Shown: positions 18,654 to 27,053, counted from the first letter of the stretch. The stretch: DNA of 64,000 nt from Streptomyces sp. G-G2 (GCF_030063135.1 NZ_JASISO010000027.1:47658-111657); one strand, 5' to 3'. Numbers and translations are program-made. Notes: generated by a model not told the origin, from the letters alone.

Positions 18654-19428
18654 TCAGTCGCGTTCGAAGACGTGCACCTGCCCCACGGGGACGAAGCCGC
18701 GGCGGGCATACCAGTGGCGGGGCCAGTCCGCCGCGTCGGCGGTGAGGAAGCGCGTACCGCAGTGCGCGTCGGCGGCCCCGCGCAGGGCGGCGGCGAGGAC
18801 GGCGTCGCCGTAGCCGTGGCCGAGGTGGGCCTCGGCGGTGACCAGGTCCTCGATCTGGGCGGTGCCGGAGGCCGGGTCGAGGTACAGGTCGGCCCAGGAG
18901 GCCACCTCGCCCCCGGGGGTGCGGGCGGCGAGGAAGCGCACGGTGTCGGCGCCCCGGTGGCGGGCGCCGCGCCGGTCCACGAGCTGCTGGACCAGCTCGT
19001 CGTCGGCGCCGGGCACGAACCCGCGCCAGCGCAGGGCGAGCGGCGCGCGGAGGGCATCGAGGTCCACGTCACCGGCGGTGCCGGGAGCGGGATCGGGGGA
19101 CGGGCCCGGTGTGCAGCATGACCACGAGGGCGCAGTGTTCGTACCCGGCGCGCCGCATGGGCTCCGCGCAGGCCAGGCCCGGCGCGTCGTCGAGGACGCC
19201 GACCAGCCGGGAGGGCAGGTGTCCCAGGGCCCGCTCGGCGAGGGCGGGCAGCGCCTCGGGGTCCAGCTCGGCGGGCCGGTCGATGACGACCTGGTTGTCG
19301 CCGCGGGAGCGGTGGAAGGTGTCGTCGAGCGCGGCGAACCCGCCGGGCAGGTCGAGGGTCCGCTCGGCCTGGCGCCGGGCGAACCCGGTCAGGAACCCGT
19401 TGATCAGGGATGCTTCGGCTCCGCGCAT
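18654..19428 (-). pseudogene. GNAT-family acetyltransferase interrupted by a frameshift
   Basis: Two adjacent minus-strand frames together give one GNAT-like protein of about 257 residues. The first frame runs from 19428 to a TGA at 19069-19071 and reads smoothly to VVMLHTGPVP. After that it turns into an Arg/Ser-rich nonsense tail. Dropping one base from the run of five C (plus-strand G at 19095-19099) restores DPAPGTAGDVDLDALRAPLALRWRGF and continues into the second half. That half carries the acetyl-CoA fold (IEDLVTAEAHLGHGYGDAVLAAAL). The break is either a real inactivating slip or a homopolymer sequencing error. The substrate is unknown. Confidence 0.8.
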
Positions 19429-19470
19429 GGCGGCAGCCTAACCGGGGGGCCGCGCATTCCCCGAAGGGGT

Positions 19471-20367
19471 TCAGAGGTAGTCCTCCAGGCGCCCGATCCG
19501 GTAGCCCTGCTCCTGTATGCGCTGGAGCATGTGGGTGGTCATCTGGACCTCCGTCGCCCCCTTCAGTTCGGCCGGGCCGCGGAAGTGGGCGAGGACTATG
19601 TCACCCGGTTTCAGGGCGCTGCCCTCCGCGTACTGGAAGCCGTTGATCTGCATTGAGACCCGCCACAGGACCGCGTACGAGAGTCCGCATTCCGAGGCGG
19701 CCCGCAGGGTGTCGTCGTTGTAGTTGCCGTACGGCGGGCGGAACAGCGGCGGCTTGGTGCCGAACCGCTTCTCCAGGCGTTCCTGCTGACCGCATATCTC
19801 CTTCTTCTGCGCCGCGAAGGACAGCGTGCGCAGGTTCGGGTGCGTCAGCGTGTGGTTGTTGATCGTGCTGCCCGAGCCGTTGTCGCGCAGCGTCTGGAAA
19901 TGCCCGTAGTCCGACGAGGCGATGTTGTCGGTCAGGAACATGCTGATCGGCAGCTTGAGGTCGGCCGCCATCTTCAGGAACTCGGGGTCCTTCTCCGCGC
20001 CGTCGTCGAAGGTCAGGAAGACGGTCTTCTCCCCGGCGGGCACGGGTATTCGGTCCACCACGGGTATCTTGCCCGGCCCGGCCTTCGGGAGCTGCGGCTT
20101 CTGCGCGGGCTTGGCCGCGAATTCCAGGGGCTTGTCCAGGCCCCACCGCCTGTGCGCGTCGTTCGCGGACGCGCTCGCGGAGGGCGCGGGGGACGGCGTA
20201 CCGCCGCCGCCCGTGCCCGTACCGCTCGTCGCGGTCCCCTGGGACGCGTCCTGCGTCTTGCGGCCCAGCCGCTCGATGGGGTCCACGCTGTTCCCGCACC
20301 CCGAAAGGGACAGCGCGAGCGCACCGGCCGCCAGCGTTCCGGCCGTCAACCGGCGCGCGATGCTCAC
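19471..20367 (-). CDS. Polysaccharide deacetylase lipoprotein (second of a tandem pair)
   Basis: A 298-residue secreted lipoprotein with a signal peptide and lipobox LSGC (Cys24). It has a Ser/Thr/Gly/Pro-rich linker to about residue 70, then a NodB-type deacetylase domain. The metal-site motif TFDDGAEK has Asp121/122 and His172/His176 lie in NNHTLTH. RPPYG follows at 210-214, then GDIVLAHFRG. The family removes acetyl groups from chitin oligomers, peptidoglycan or related polymers. Its start overlaps the stop of the upstream paralogue by 4 bases (ATGA), so the two are translationally coupled. Confidence 0.88.
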   Translation of the reverse strand: MSIARRLTAGTLAAGALALSLSGCGNSVDPIERLGRKTQDASQGTATSGTGTGGGGTPSPAPSASASANDAHRRWGLDKPLEFAAKPAQKPQLPKAGPGKIPVVDRIPVPAGEKTVFLTFDDGAEKDPEFLKMAADLKLPISMFLTDNIASSDYGHFQTLRDNGSGSTINNHTLTHPNLRTLSFAAQKKEICGQQERLEKRFGTKPPLFRPPYGNYNDDTLRAASECGLSYAVLWRVSMQINGFQYAEGSALKPGDIVLAHFRGPAELKGATEVQMTTHMLQRIQEQGYRIGRLEDYL

Positions 20368-21311
20368 AAGTAGTCCTCCAGGCGGGCCACGGCGTATCCC
20401 TTCGCCGTGACGGTCTTCATCATCTGGCGGATCATGTCAGGCATCGTGCCCTTCCAGTCCTCCCGCCCCCGGAAATGGGTGAGGATGATGTCACCAGGGT
20501 GCAGGTCCTTGTCCTCTTCCCGCCAGTCCATCTTGTCCACGAACGCCTCGGCGTTCCAGATCGGTGCGGCCTTGATCCCGCAGGACTTCGCCGCGCGCAG
20601 GGTGTCCTCGTTGTAGTTCCCGTACGGCGGGCGGAAGAGCGTCGGCCGCTTGCCGAACTCCTTCTCCATGGTGTCCTGCATGCCGCAGATCTCCTGGCGC
20701 TGCTTCTCGTAGGAGAGGGCGGGCAGGTAGCGGTGGTTGAGCGTGTGGTTGTTGAGCGAGACGCCCTGGGACTGCATCTGCTTGAAGTACGCGTAGTTGT
20801 CGCGCACCAGGTAGTCGCTGAGGAACGCCGTGAACGGGATCTTCAGCTCCTGCATCATCTTCAGGAACTCGGGGTCCTTCTCGGCCCCGTCGTCGATCGT
20901 CAGGAAGACGACCTTGTCCTCGGTGGGCACGGTCGTGAAGACCGGCGGGAGGCTGTCGCCGTCCTCCACCTCGAAGCCCTTGCGGAAGGTGATCTCCGGC
21001 TTGGTCTTCGGCGCCGCGGGCGCGGCCAGCGGTGTCGTGGCCAGCCCCCACTTCTTGGCGGCCAGCGCCCGTGCCTGCTGGAGCTGCTCGGCGCTGACCG
21101 CGGCGCCGCCCCGGGCGCCGGACGCGCCCGCCTGGCCGGACGCCGTCTTCGCCTGCTTGTCCTTGACCGCGGGGGCGGAGCCGGTGGAGCCGCAGGCCGT
21201 GCCGAGGGCGGCGACCAGCAGCGCGGCCAGCGCCGCCCCGTACCGGCCGCGCGTGCCCGCGACCCGGTGACCAATACGCGACGTATCTTCCTTTTTTCCT
21301 ACTAGCTGCAT
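20364..21311 (-). CDS. Polysaccharide deacetylase lipoprotein (first of a tandem pair)
   Basis: A 315-residue secreted paralogue of the next gene. It has a signal peptide with a weaker lipobox (ALGTAC, Cys40), a Ala/Gly/Ser-rich linker, then the NodB domain. The metal site TIDDGAEK has Asp140/141, with His189/His193 in NNHTLNH, then RPPYGNYNEDT and HPGDIILTHFRG. The stretch DDGAEKDPEFLKM is identical in both copies. The ATG at 21311 has AGGA 8 bases upstream and gives a proper signal peptide; a longer frame exists but has no site. It starts about 100 bases from the divergent methyltransferase gene. Confidence 0.87.
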   Translation of the reverse strand: MQLVGKKEDTSRIGHRVAGTRGRYGAALAALLVAALGTACGSTGSAPAVKDKQAKTASGQAGASGARGGAAVSAEQLQQARALAAKKWGLATTPLAAPAAPKTKPEITFRKGFEVEDGDSLPPVFTTVPTEDKVVFLTIDDGAEKDPEFLKMMQELKIPFTAFLSDYLVRDNYAYFKQMQSQGVSLNNHTLNHRYLPALSYEKQRQEICGMQDTMEKEFGKRPTLFRPPYGNYNEDTLRAAKSCGIKAAPIWNAEAFVDKMDWREEDKDLHPGDIILTHFRGREDWKGTMPDMIRQMMKTVTAKGYAVARLEDYL

Positions 21312-21411
21312 AGCAGCGCATCCTGGCACCCGGACCCCGCCCGCCCGCGGCGACACCGCGACCGGCGCCGGACGATCCACCGGGTGGCCCACACTGTCCG
21401 ACAATGAACCG

Positions 21412-22596
21412 GTGAACCCCGAAGAATTCGCCGCCCTGCTCGCCCCCGAGGGCCGCGCCCTGCTCGACTCGCTGCACGACTACGACCCGGCGCGGGAGAT
21501 CGCCGTGGCCACCCGGCTGCGCCGCGAGCACCCCGCCACCCTGGTCTCCGCCGCCCTCGGCCAGGCCCGGCTGCGCCAGCGCGCGGTGGCGAAGTTCGGC
21601 GCCGAGGACGCCCGCCGCATGTACTTCACGTCCGGGGGCGGCGAGATGGCCACCCGCGCCCCGGTGGCCGCGTACCGCGCCGAGCGGATGGCCGCCCTCG
21701 GCGTACGGTCGGTCGCCGACCTGTGCTGCGGGATCGGCGGGGACGCCCTGGCCCTGGCCCGCGCCGGGATCCGGGTGCTCGCCGTGGACCGGGACCCGCT
21801 GACGGTCGCGGTGGCCCGCGCCAACGCGGAGGCGCTGGGCCTGGCGGACCTGATCGAGGTCGTGGAGGCCGACGTCACCGAGGTCGACACCTCGGGGTAC
21901 GACTGCGTGTTCATCGACCCGGCCCGGCGCGGCGGACGCGGGCGGATCTTCGACCCCGAGGGGTACTCGCCGCCGCTGTCCTGGGCCGTCGGGGCGGCGC
22001 GCGCGGCGACGTACGCGGCCATCAAGATCGCCCCCGGGATCCCGCACGAGGCGGTCCCGGCCGAGGCCGAGGCCGAGTGGATCTCCGACGGCGGTGACGT
22101 GAAGGAGGCCGTGCTCTGGTTCGGCACCGCGCCCGGCACCATCCGCGCCACCCTGCTGCCCGGGCCGCGCACCCTGCGGACGGCGGACCCGCTGCCGGAC
22201 CCCGAGGCCGGGCCGGTCGGCCGCTACCTCTACGAACCCGACGGCGCGGTCATCCGGGCCCACCTGGTCGCCGAGGTCGCCGAACAGCTCGGCGGGCGGC
22301 TGATCGACCCGACCATCGCCTACATCACCGCCGACGAGCTGCGGGCGACGCCGTACGCCACCGCGTACGAGATCACCGACGTGCTCCCCTTCGGCCTCAA
22401 GAAGCTCAAGGCGCTGCTGCGCGAGCGCGGGGTGGGGATCCTGACCGTGAAGAAGCGGGGCTCGGCGATCGAGCCGGAGGAACTGCGCAAGAAGGTCAAG
22501 CCGCAGGGGCCGAACTCCGCGACGGTCATCCTGACCCGAGTGGCGGGCTCTCCGTCGATGCTGATCGGCGCTCCTGCGCCGGTACCTGAGCGCTGA
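21412..22596 (+). CDS. Class I SAM-dependent methyltransferase with THUMP-like domain
   Basis: A 394-residue protein with a helical N-terminal part, then a Rossmann methyltransferase core. Motif I is VADLCCGIGGDALALARAG, and the acidic loop IDPARRGGRGRIFDPEGYSPP follows. The C-terminal part (VLPFGLKKLKALLRERGVGILTVKKRG) resembles the THUMP-like domain of actinobacterial methyltransferases that are thought to act on RNA. The substrate is not known. The GTG start has no clear ribosome site. Its last 71 bases overlap the 3' end of a convergent membrane-protein gene. Confidence 0.85.
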   Translation: MNPEEFAALLAPEGRALLDSLHDYDPAREIAVATRLRREHPATLVSAALGQARLRQRAVAKFGAEDARRMYFTSGGGEMATRAPVAAYRAERMAALGVRSVADLCCGIGGDALALARAGIRVLAVDRDPLTVAVARANAEALGLADLIEVVEADVTEVDTSGYDCVFIDPARRGGRGRIFDPEGYSPPLSWAVGAARAATYAAIKIAPGIPHEAVPAEAEAEWISDGGDVKEAVLWFGTAPGTIRATLLPGPRTLRTADPLPDPEAGPVGRYLYEPDGAVIRAHLVAEVAEQLGGRLIDPTIAYITADELRATPYATAYEITDVLPFGLKKLKALLRERGVGILTVKKRGSAIEPEELRKKVKPQGPNSATVILTRVAGSPSMLIGAPAPVPER

Positions 22597-23281
22597 CCCC
22601 GGCGGGGAGCGCCCGGGCCGGCTCGCCGTCGGGATCGGGCCGCGCCGGTGACGCGGGGGAAGCCGACGGGCCCGGCCGCAAGGCCCGCAGGGCCCACCGG
22701 TAGTGCGCGGCGGCCTTCCCCGCGCCCAGCAGCCCGGTGATCCACAGGATCATCCCGAGGCCCATGAAGTACGCCACCTCGCCGTAGGTGTCCGTGCCCG
22801 GCCGGGCCGTGCCCGCGCTCCCGAAGGTCACCCACAGCCCGAGCCCGGACAGCGCCAGCGAGGACAGCAGCCAGCCCAGGCTCCGGCCCGGCGCCCGCAG
22901 CAGGGCGGCGTCCCCCGGTTCGCGCTCGAACCCGGCCCAGGCGCACAGCAGCCGGCGCACCTCCCGGTCCCGCTTGGCACCCCACACGAACCAGAAACCA
23001 GCCGGGACCAGCACGCCCGCGCCGAGCACCAGGAAGACGGCGCCGACGAACTTCTCGGCCGCGCCGCCCTCCTCGAAGGCCATCAGGGCCATGCCGACGA
23101 AGGACCAGCCGAGGGCGAAGACCGCCGACACCAGCCAGAGCGTCAGCAGGCGCGCCGCGCCCAGGCTGAGCCGCCCCAGGTCCGTCAGGAACCGGGCCCG
23201 GTCGGCCCGGACGACGGCATCGTCCAGCCATGCGCGCAGGTGCGTGGGCGGCGGCGGTGGCGGCAGGTCACGGCGGGGCAT
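22526..23281 (-). CDS. Integral membrane protein of unknown function
   Basis: A 251-residue protein with a Pro-rich N terminus (MPRRDLPPPPPPTHLRAWLDD) and four hydrophobic segments near residues 45-68, 78-100, 127-150 and 165-185. A Pro/Ala-rich C-terminal tail follows. No motif allows a function to be named. TATCGT lies 7-12 bases before the ATG at 23281, suggesting a leaderless start there; the ATG two codons upstream is the alternative. The tail overlaps the convergent methyltransferase gene by 71 bases. Confidence 0.72.
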   Translation of the reverse strand: MPRRDLPPPPPPTHLRAWLDDAVVRADRARFLTDLGRLSLGAARLLTLWLVSAVFALGWSFVGMALMAFEEGGAAEKFVGAVFLVLGAGVLVPAGFWFVWGAKRDREVRRLLCAWAGFEREPGDAALLRAPGRSLGWLLSSLALSGLGLWVTFGSAGTARPGTDTYGEVAYFMGLGMILWITGLLGAGKAAAHYRWALRALRPGPSASPASPARPDPDGEPARALPAGVSAQVPAQERRSASTESPPLGSG

Positions 23282-23329
23282 GCGCATGACGATAGCCGCA
23301 GTCCGGAGCGGTCCCGTCCGCAGCTGCGG

Positions 23330-23608
23330 TCAGGTCAGCTCGACGGACTCGAAGCGCCAGCGGTGCACCGGACGCGCGATCAGATCGGCCGCCGGTTCGG
23401 GCAGTTCGGGCAGTTCGGGCGACTCGCCCGCACCCGCCGGCCCGGTCTGCCACCAGGTGATGACCAGCACGCGCTCCTGCGGGGCCCGGAACACCTCTCG
23501 GCGCACCGGCTCGCGCGCCAGGACCTGCGCGCGGGCCCACTCCAGCAGCTCGCCGCCCCGGCCGTCGACGGCCCGGGCCTCCCACATGACGGCGGTGGTG
23601 GTGCTCAT
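23330..23608 (-). CDS. Small conserved-looking protein coupled to tsaD
   Basis: A 92-residue protein (start MSTTTAVMWEARAVDGRGGELLEWARAQ) with a central VLVITWW strand. It has alternating hydrophobic residues that suggest a small ferredoxin-like fold. I do not recognise the family. Its ATG overlaps the tsaD stop by 4 bases (ATGA), so it is translated with tsaD. The coupling supports it being a real gene. Confidence 0.72.
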   Translation of the reverse strand: MSTTTAVMWEARAVDGRGGELLEWARAQVLAREPVRREVFRAPQERVLVITWWQTGPAGAGESPELPELPEPAADLIARPVHRWRFESVELT

Positions 23609-24747
23609 GAGTACAGGTTGTCCTTGCTCAGCTCGTGCACGTGGTCGTGGGAGTGGGAGTGACCGTGCTGCTGCTCGTGCTCGTGCTCATGTCCCTGGGA
23701 CCGGGTCCCCGGCACGTGCGGGTCGGTCACCGGCAGCGAGGAGTCCGCCGACAGGTCCCAGTCCGAGGCCGGACGGTTCCGCTTGACCATCTCCGCGCCC
23801 AGCGCCGCCACCATCGCGCCGTTGTCCGTGCACAGCCCCGGCCGCGGCACCCGCAGGATGATCCCCGCGGCGTCGCACCGCTCCTGGGCCAGCGCGCGCA
23901 GCCGCGAGTTCGCCGCCACACCGCCGCCGATCATCAGGTGGTCGACGCCCTCGTCCTTGCACGCGCGGACCGCCTTGCGCGTCAGCACGTCCACCACCGC
24001 CTCCTGGAAGGACGCGGCCACATCGCGCACCGGCACCTCCTCGCCCGCCTTCCGCTTCGCCTCGATCCAGCGCGCCACGGAGGTCTTGAGCCCGGAGAAG
24101 GAGAAGTCGTACGCCGCGTCGCGCGGCCCGCTCAGCCCGCGCGGGAAGTTGATCGCCTTCGGGTCGCCCTCGCGCGCCAGGCGGTCGATGACCGGGCCGC
24201 CCGGGAAGCCGAGCTGGAGCACCCGCGCGATCTTGTCGAAGGCCTCCCCCGCCGCGTCGTCGATGGTCGCGCCCAGCGGCCGTACGTCGCTGGTGATGTC
24301 CGGGGCCAGCAGCAGCGAGGAGTGCCCGCCGGAGACCAGCAGGGCCATCGTGGGCTCCGGCAGCGGGCCGTGCTCCAGCTGGTCGACGCAGATGTGCGAG
24401 GCCAGGTGGTTCACCCCGTAGAGCGGCTTGCCGAGCGCGTAGGCGTAGGCCTTCGCCGCCGATACGCCGACCAGCAGCGCCCCCGCCAGACCGGGACCGG
24501 CCGTCACCGCGATGCCGTCGAGGTCGCGGGCGCTGACCCCGGCCTCCTTGAGGGCGCGTTCGATGGTGGGGACCATCGCCTCCAGGTGCGCGCGGGAGGC
24601 CACCTCGGGCACGACCCCGCCGAAGCGCGCGTGCTCGTCCACGCTCGACGCGATCGCGTCGGCGAGCAGCGTGGTGCCGCGCACCACCCCGACGCCGGTC
24701 TCGTCGCAGGACGTCTCGATGCCGAGGACGAGCGGTTCGTCAGCCAT
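23605..24747 (-). CDS. tsaD: tRNA t6A threonylcarbamoyltransferase TsaD with His-rich tail
   Basis: A 380-residue TsaD, which with TsaB and TsaE moves the threonylcarbamoyl group onto A37 of ANN-decoding tRNAs. It has the ASKHA fold, the family start VLGIETSCDETGVGVV, metal ligands His114 and His118 (NHLASH), and the ATP motif IGGGVAANSRLR. The body ends near residue 340. It is followed by a tail with eleven His mixed with Glu, Gln, Asp and Ser (GHEHEHEQQHGHSHSHDHVH), ending SKDNLYS. The ATG at 24747 overlaps rimI by 8 bases and has AAGGTGA upstream; a GTG three codons earlier is possible. Confidence 0.96.
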   Translation of the reverse strand: MADEPLVLGIETSCDETGVGVVRGTTLLADAIASSVDEHARFGGVVPEVASRAHLEAMVPTIERALKEAGVSARDLDGIAVTAGPGLAGALLVGVSAAKAYAYALGKPLYGVNHLASHICVDQLEHGPLPEPTMALLVSGGHSSLLLAPDITSDVRPLGATIDDAAGEAFDKIARVLQLGFPGGPVIDRLAREGDPKAINFPRGLSGPRDAAYDFSFSGLKTSVARWIEAKRKAGEEVPVRDVAASFQEAVVDVLTRKAVRACKDEGVDHLMIGGGVAANSRLRALAQERCDAAGIILRVPRPGLCTDNGAMVAALGAEMVKRNRPASDWDLSADSSLPVTDPHVPGTRSQGHEHEHEQQHGHSHSHDHVHELSKDNLYS

Positions 24748-25330
24748 GGGATTCACCTTGTACGGGTCCGTCTACGGGTACGGAGCTTGCGGGATCGGAG
24801 AGTCGCATCACGAGCGCGTCGACGTTGCCGGGCTGGTAGTAGCCGCGACGGAAGCCGATCGGCTCGAAGCCGAAGCGCTCGTAGAGCCGCTGGGCGCGGG
24901 TGTTGTCCACCCGTACCTCCAGCAGCACCTCGGCGCATTCGAACGCGGTGGCGGCGCCGAGCAGATCGGTGAGCAGCCGGGCGCCGAGCCCGGTCCCCCA
25001 CTCCTCGCGGGCGACCGCGATGGTCTGTACGTCGCCCAGGTCACCGGCGGCGGCGAGCCCGGCGTAGCCGACCAGCCTGCCGTCCCCCGCGGCGGAGCCG
25101 CCGTCGGGCATGGTCTCGGCGACCACGTAACGGCGGGTGGCCAGGGGACCGCGCGCGTGCGCCAGCTCGGACCAGAACATCCCGGCGGACCAGGCGTCCT
25201 CGGGGAACAGCTCGTGTTCCAGTTCCAGTACGGGCTCGATGTCCCACCAGCGCATCTCGCGCAGGTGAGCGGCGCCGCCGTGCGACGACGTCGTCGAGGG
25301 GCGGTGGCCGGGCGACGGGTAGGCCGTCAC
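24740..25330 (-). CDS. rimI: Ribosomal protein S18-alanine N-acetyltransferase (RimI)
   Basis: A 196-residue GNAT enzyme. RimI acetylates the N-terminal Ala of ribosomal protein S18. It starts after a variable head with LREMRWWDIEPVLELEHELFPEDAWS. The acetyl-CoA loop is QTIAVAREEWGTGLGARLL, followed by LEVRVDNTRAQRLYERFGFEPIGFRRGYY. GTG at 25330 overlaps the tsaB stop by 4 bases, and its own end overlaps tsaD, so tsaB-rimI-tsaD is one coupled unit, a common bacterial arrangement. Confidence 0.92.
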   Translation of the reverse strand: MTAYPSPGHRPSTTSSHGGAAHLREMRWWDIEPVLELEHELFPEDAWSAGMFWSELAHARGPLATRRYVVAETMPDGGSAAGDGRLVGYAGLAAAGDLGDVQTIAVAREEWGTGLGARLLTDLLGAATAFECAEVLLEVRVDNTRAQRLYERFGFEPIGFRRGYYQPGNVDALVMRLSDPASSVPVDGPVQGESHG

Positions 25331-25989
25331 TGGGGGGTGACCACCTTGTAGTTCTTGGGCACCTCGGCGTCGGGGCGCCGCAGGTAGAGGGGGGTCGGCG
25401 GCAGGAACTCGGCCCCGGCCGCCAGCCGCTCGGCCGCCAGCGCGGCCAGCGCGCCCGCCGACTGGTGCTCGGGCCCGCGCGCGTCCGGGAAGTGATCCGG
25501 GTAGAGCAGCGCGCCCGCGCCGACCACGGGCAGCCCGGCGAGCCGCTCGGCGATCTCGGCGGGGCGGTCCACGGCGGGTTCGGTGGTCCGGGTGCGCGGA
25601 TCGTCGTAGCGCGCCCAGTACACCTCCTTGCGGCGGGCGTCGGTGGCCACCGCGAAGGGGCCCTCGATCCCGGCGCTGCGAGCGGCGTAGGCGAGCCCGT
25701 CGAGCGTGCACAGGCCGTGCACGGGCACGCCGAGGACGGAGGCGAAGGTGGCGGCCGTGACCAGGCCGACGCGCAGCCCCGTGTAGGGGCCGGGGCCGAC
25801 GCCGACGACGATGCCGGTCACGGCGTCGAGGGAGCGCCCGGCCTCGGCGAGCACCTTGTCCACGGAGGGCAGGAGCAGCTCTCCGTGGCGGCGGGCGTCG
25901 ACCTGGTTCGACTCGGCCAGGACGGACTCGCCGTCGTACAGGGCGACGGTGACGGCGGGCGTGGCGGTATCTACAGCGAGCAAGAGCAC
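25327..25989 (-). CDS. tsaB: t6A biosynthesis protein TsaB
   Basis: A 220-residue ASKHA-fold partner of TsaD, lacking the metal site. It has the family start LLAVDTATPAVTVALYDGE and the motif GIVVGVGPGPYTGLRVGL. TsaB dimerises with TsaD and scaffolds TsaE. It is the first gene of the tsaB-rimI-tsaD unit and overlaps rimI by 4 bases. The GTG start follows the divergent secreted-protein gene by 143 bases. Confidence 0.94.
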   Translation of the reverse strand: MLLLAVDTATPAVTVALYDGESVLAESNQVDARRHGELLLPSVDKVLAEAGRSLDAVTGIVVGVGPGPYTGLRVGLVTAATFASVLGVPVHGLCTLDGLAYAARSAGIEGPFAVATDARRKEVYWARYDDPRTRTTEPAVDRPAEIAERLAGLPVVGAGALLYPDHFPDARGPEHQSAGALAALAAERLAAGAEFLPPTPLYLRRPDAEVPKNYKVVTPQ

Positions 25990-26132
25990 GCGAACAGCCT
26001 ACGACTCCGCGGCCCGGGCCCCTTCCGGCCGGTCGCGCGGCACCCCGGCTGCTACCGTCAGCGCGGGTGTGACCAATGGTGTGACCAAGCGGAGGACCCG
26101 GATCGGCCGGGGAAGCGGAGAGGTGGAGCAAG

Positions 26133-26699
26133 GTGGCACGCAGCAGCTCGGGAATCGTGGCCGGGCTCACCGCCGCGGCACTGGCAGCGGTCGGTTTCCT
26201 CGGCTACCAGGCGTCGGCGAGCGCGCCGGCCCACCCGGCCGCGGCCGCCCAGCAGCCGTCCGCTTCCGCGTCCGCCGCGCCGAGCCAGTCGGGCGCGCCG
26301 CAGGCGCCGGGCAAGGCCGCGCCGGTGCCCGCGGATTCGGGCTCGGGCGTGCGGGTCGTCTACTCGGCGGCCCAGAAGCGGGTGTGGCTGGTCGGCGAGC
26401 AGGGCACGGAGACGAAGACCTTCACGGTGATGCCCAGCACGGTGCATCCCAAGGCGGGCAGCTACGCGGTCACCTCGCGCAAGGGCGCGATCCCCGGGTC
26501 GGACGGGGTGCCGATCGAGCACGTCGTGCTGTTCGCGACGACGGACGGGGTCGTGGTCGGTTTCAGCGCCCGTACGGACGGCGCGACGCCGGAGCCCGAC
26601 GCGACGAAGAAGACCGGTGGCATCCGGATGGCCCGCGGCGACGGCGACGCGATGTGGAACTTCGCGACGGTCGGCGTCAAGATCGTGGTCATGCCGTGA
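26133..26699 (+). CDS. Secreted or membrane-anchored protein of unknown function
   Basis: A 188-residue protein with a hydrophobic N-terminal segment (residues 8-28), then an Ala/Pro/Ser/Gln-rich linker to about residue 68. A compact C-terminal domain follows (VRVVYSAAQKRVWLVGEQGTETKTFTVMPSTVHPKAG to KIVVMP). The domain resembles the strand-rich fold of L,D-transpeptidases, but the catalytic His/Cys motif is absent. The GTG start has GGAGAGG and AAGG upstream. It is divergent from tsaB. Confidence 0.7.
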   Translation: MARSSSGIVAGLTAAALAAVGFLGYQASASAPAHPAAAAQQPSASASAAPSQSGAPQAPGKAAPVPADSGSGVRVVYSAAQKRVWLVGEQGTETKTFTVMPSTVHPKAGSYAVTSRKGAIPGSDGVPIEHVVLFATTDGVVVGFSARTDGATPEPDATKKTGGIRMARGDGDAMWNFATVGVKIVVMP

Positions 26700-26754
26700 G
26701 GCACCGGACCGCCGGGTCGCCCGGACCGAGAACTTAGCCCGTACGAGGGACAGC

Positions 26755-26982
26755 TCAGGCCGCTTCGGATTCCGGAGCGGCCTGTGTGCGTCCGGGCGCC
26801 GCCGGAACCGGGACGGACGGCCGCGCCGGCGGGGTGGAGACAGCGGTGGCGGCCCGGCACGCGGCGAGCAGCGCGCCCATCGACGGTCCACCGGGGGCGG
26901 TGGGCCCGGTGGGGGCGAGGGGCGTGGCGTGCGCGGTGGCAGGGGTGGGCGACGGGCGGGGAACTCGCTCTTCTGCCGACAT
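26755..26982 (-). CDS. 75-residue Pro/Ala-rich protein with iron-box promoter
   Basis: The protein starts MSAEERVPRPSPTPATAH and is rich in Pro and Ala, with one Cys in SMGALLAACRAATAV. It has no clear signal peptide or recognised domain. The ATG has a textbook AGGAGG 6 bases upstream. A promoter-like GTGACA-N17-TAGGTA lies 43-71 bases upstream, overlapped by a DtxR-type palindrome. The good translation signals and regulated promoter argue that it is expressed despite low complexity. It stands alone between a secreted-protein gene and tsaE. I do not recognise the family. Confidence 0.6.
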   Translation of the reverse strand: MSAEERVPRPSPTPATAHATPLAPTGPTAPGGPSMGALLAACRAATAVSTPPARPSVPVPAAPGRTQAAPESEAA

Positions 26983-27016
26983 GGGCTGCCTCCTGGGCGT
27001 TCGACCGATCGTCGAA

Positions 27017-27053
27017 GTTAGGCATACCTAACCAGCTCTCGGTACCATGTCAC
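27017..27053 (-). promoter_or_regulatory. Promoter with DtxR/DmdR-type iron box
   Basis: On the minus strand GTGACA (27053-27048) and TAGGTA (27030-27025) are 17 bases apart. A palindrome GTTAGG-CATA-CCTAAC (27017-27032) covers the -10 region. The extended 19-base stretch agrees with the DtxR/IdeR consensus at 14 of 19 positions by eye. In Streptomyces such boxes bind DmdR1. A direct repeat TCGGTACC(A/T)TGTC (27039-27051 and 27095-27107) lies further upstream. Confidence 0.55.
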
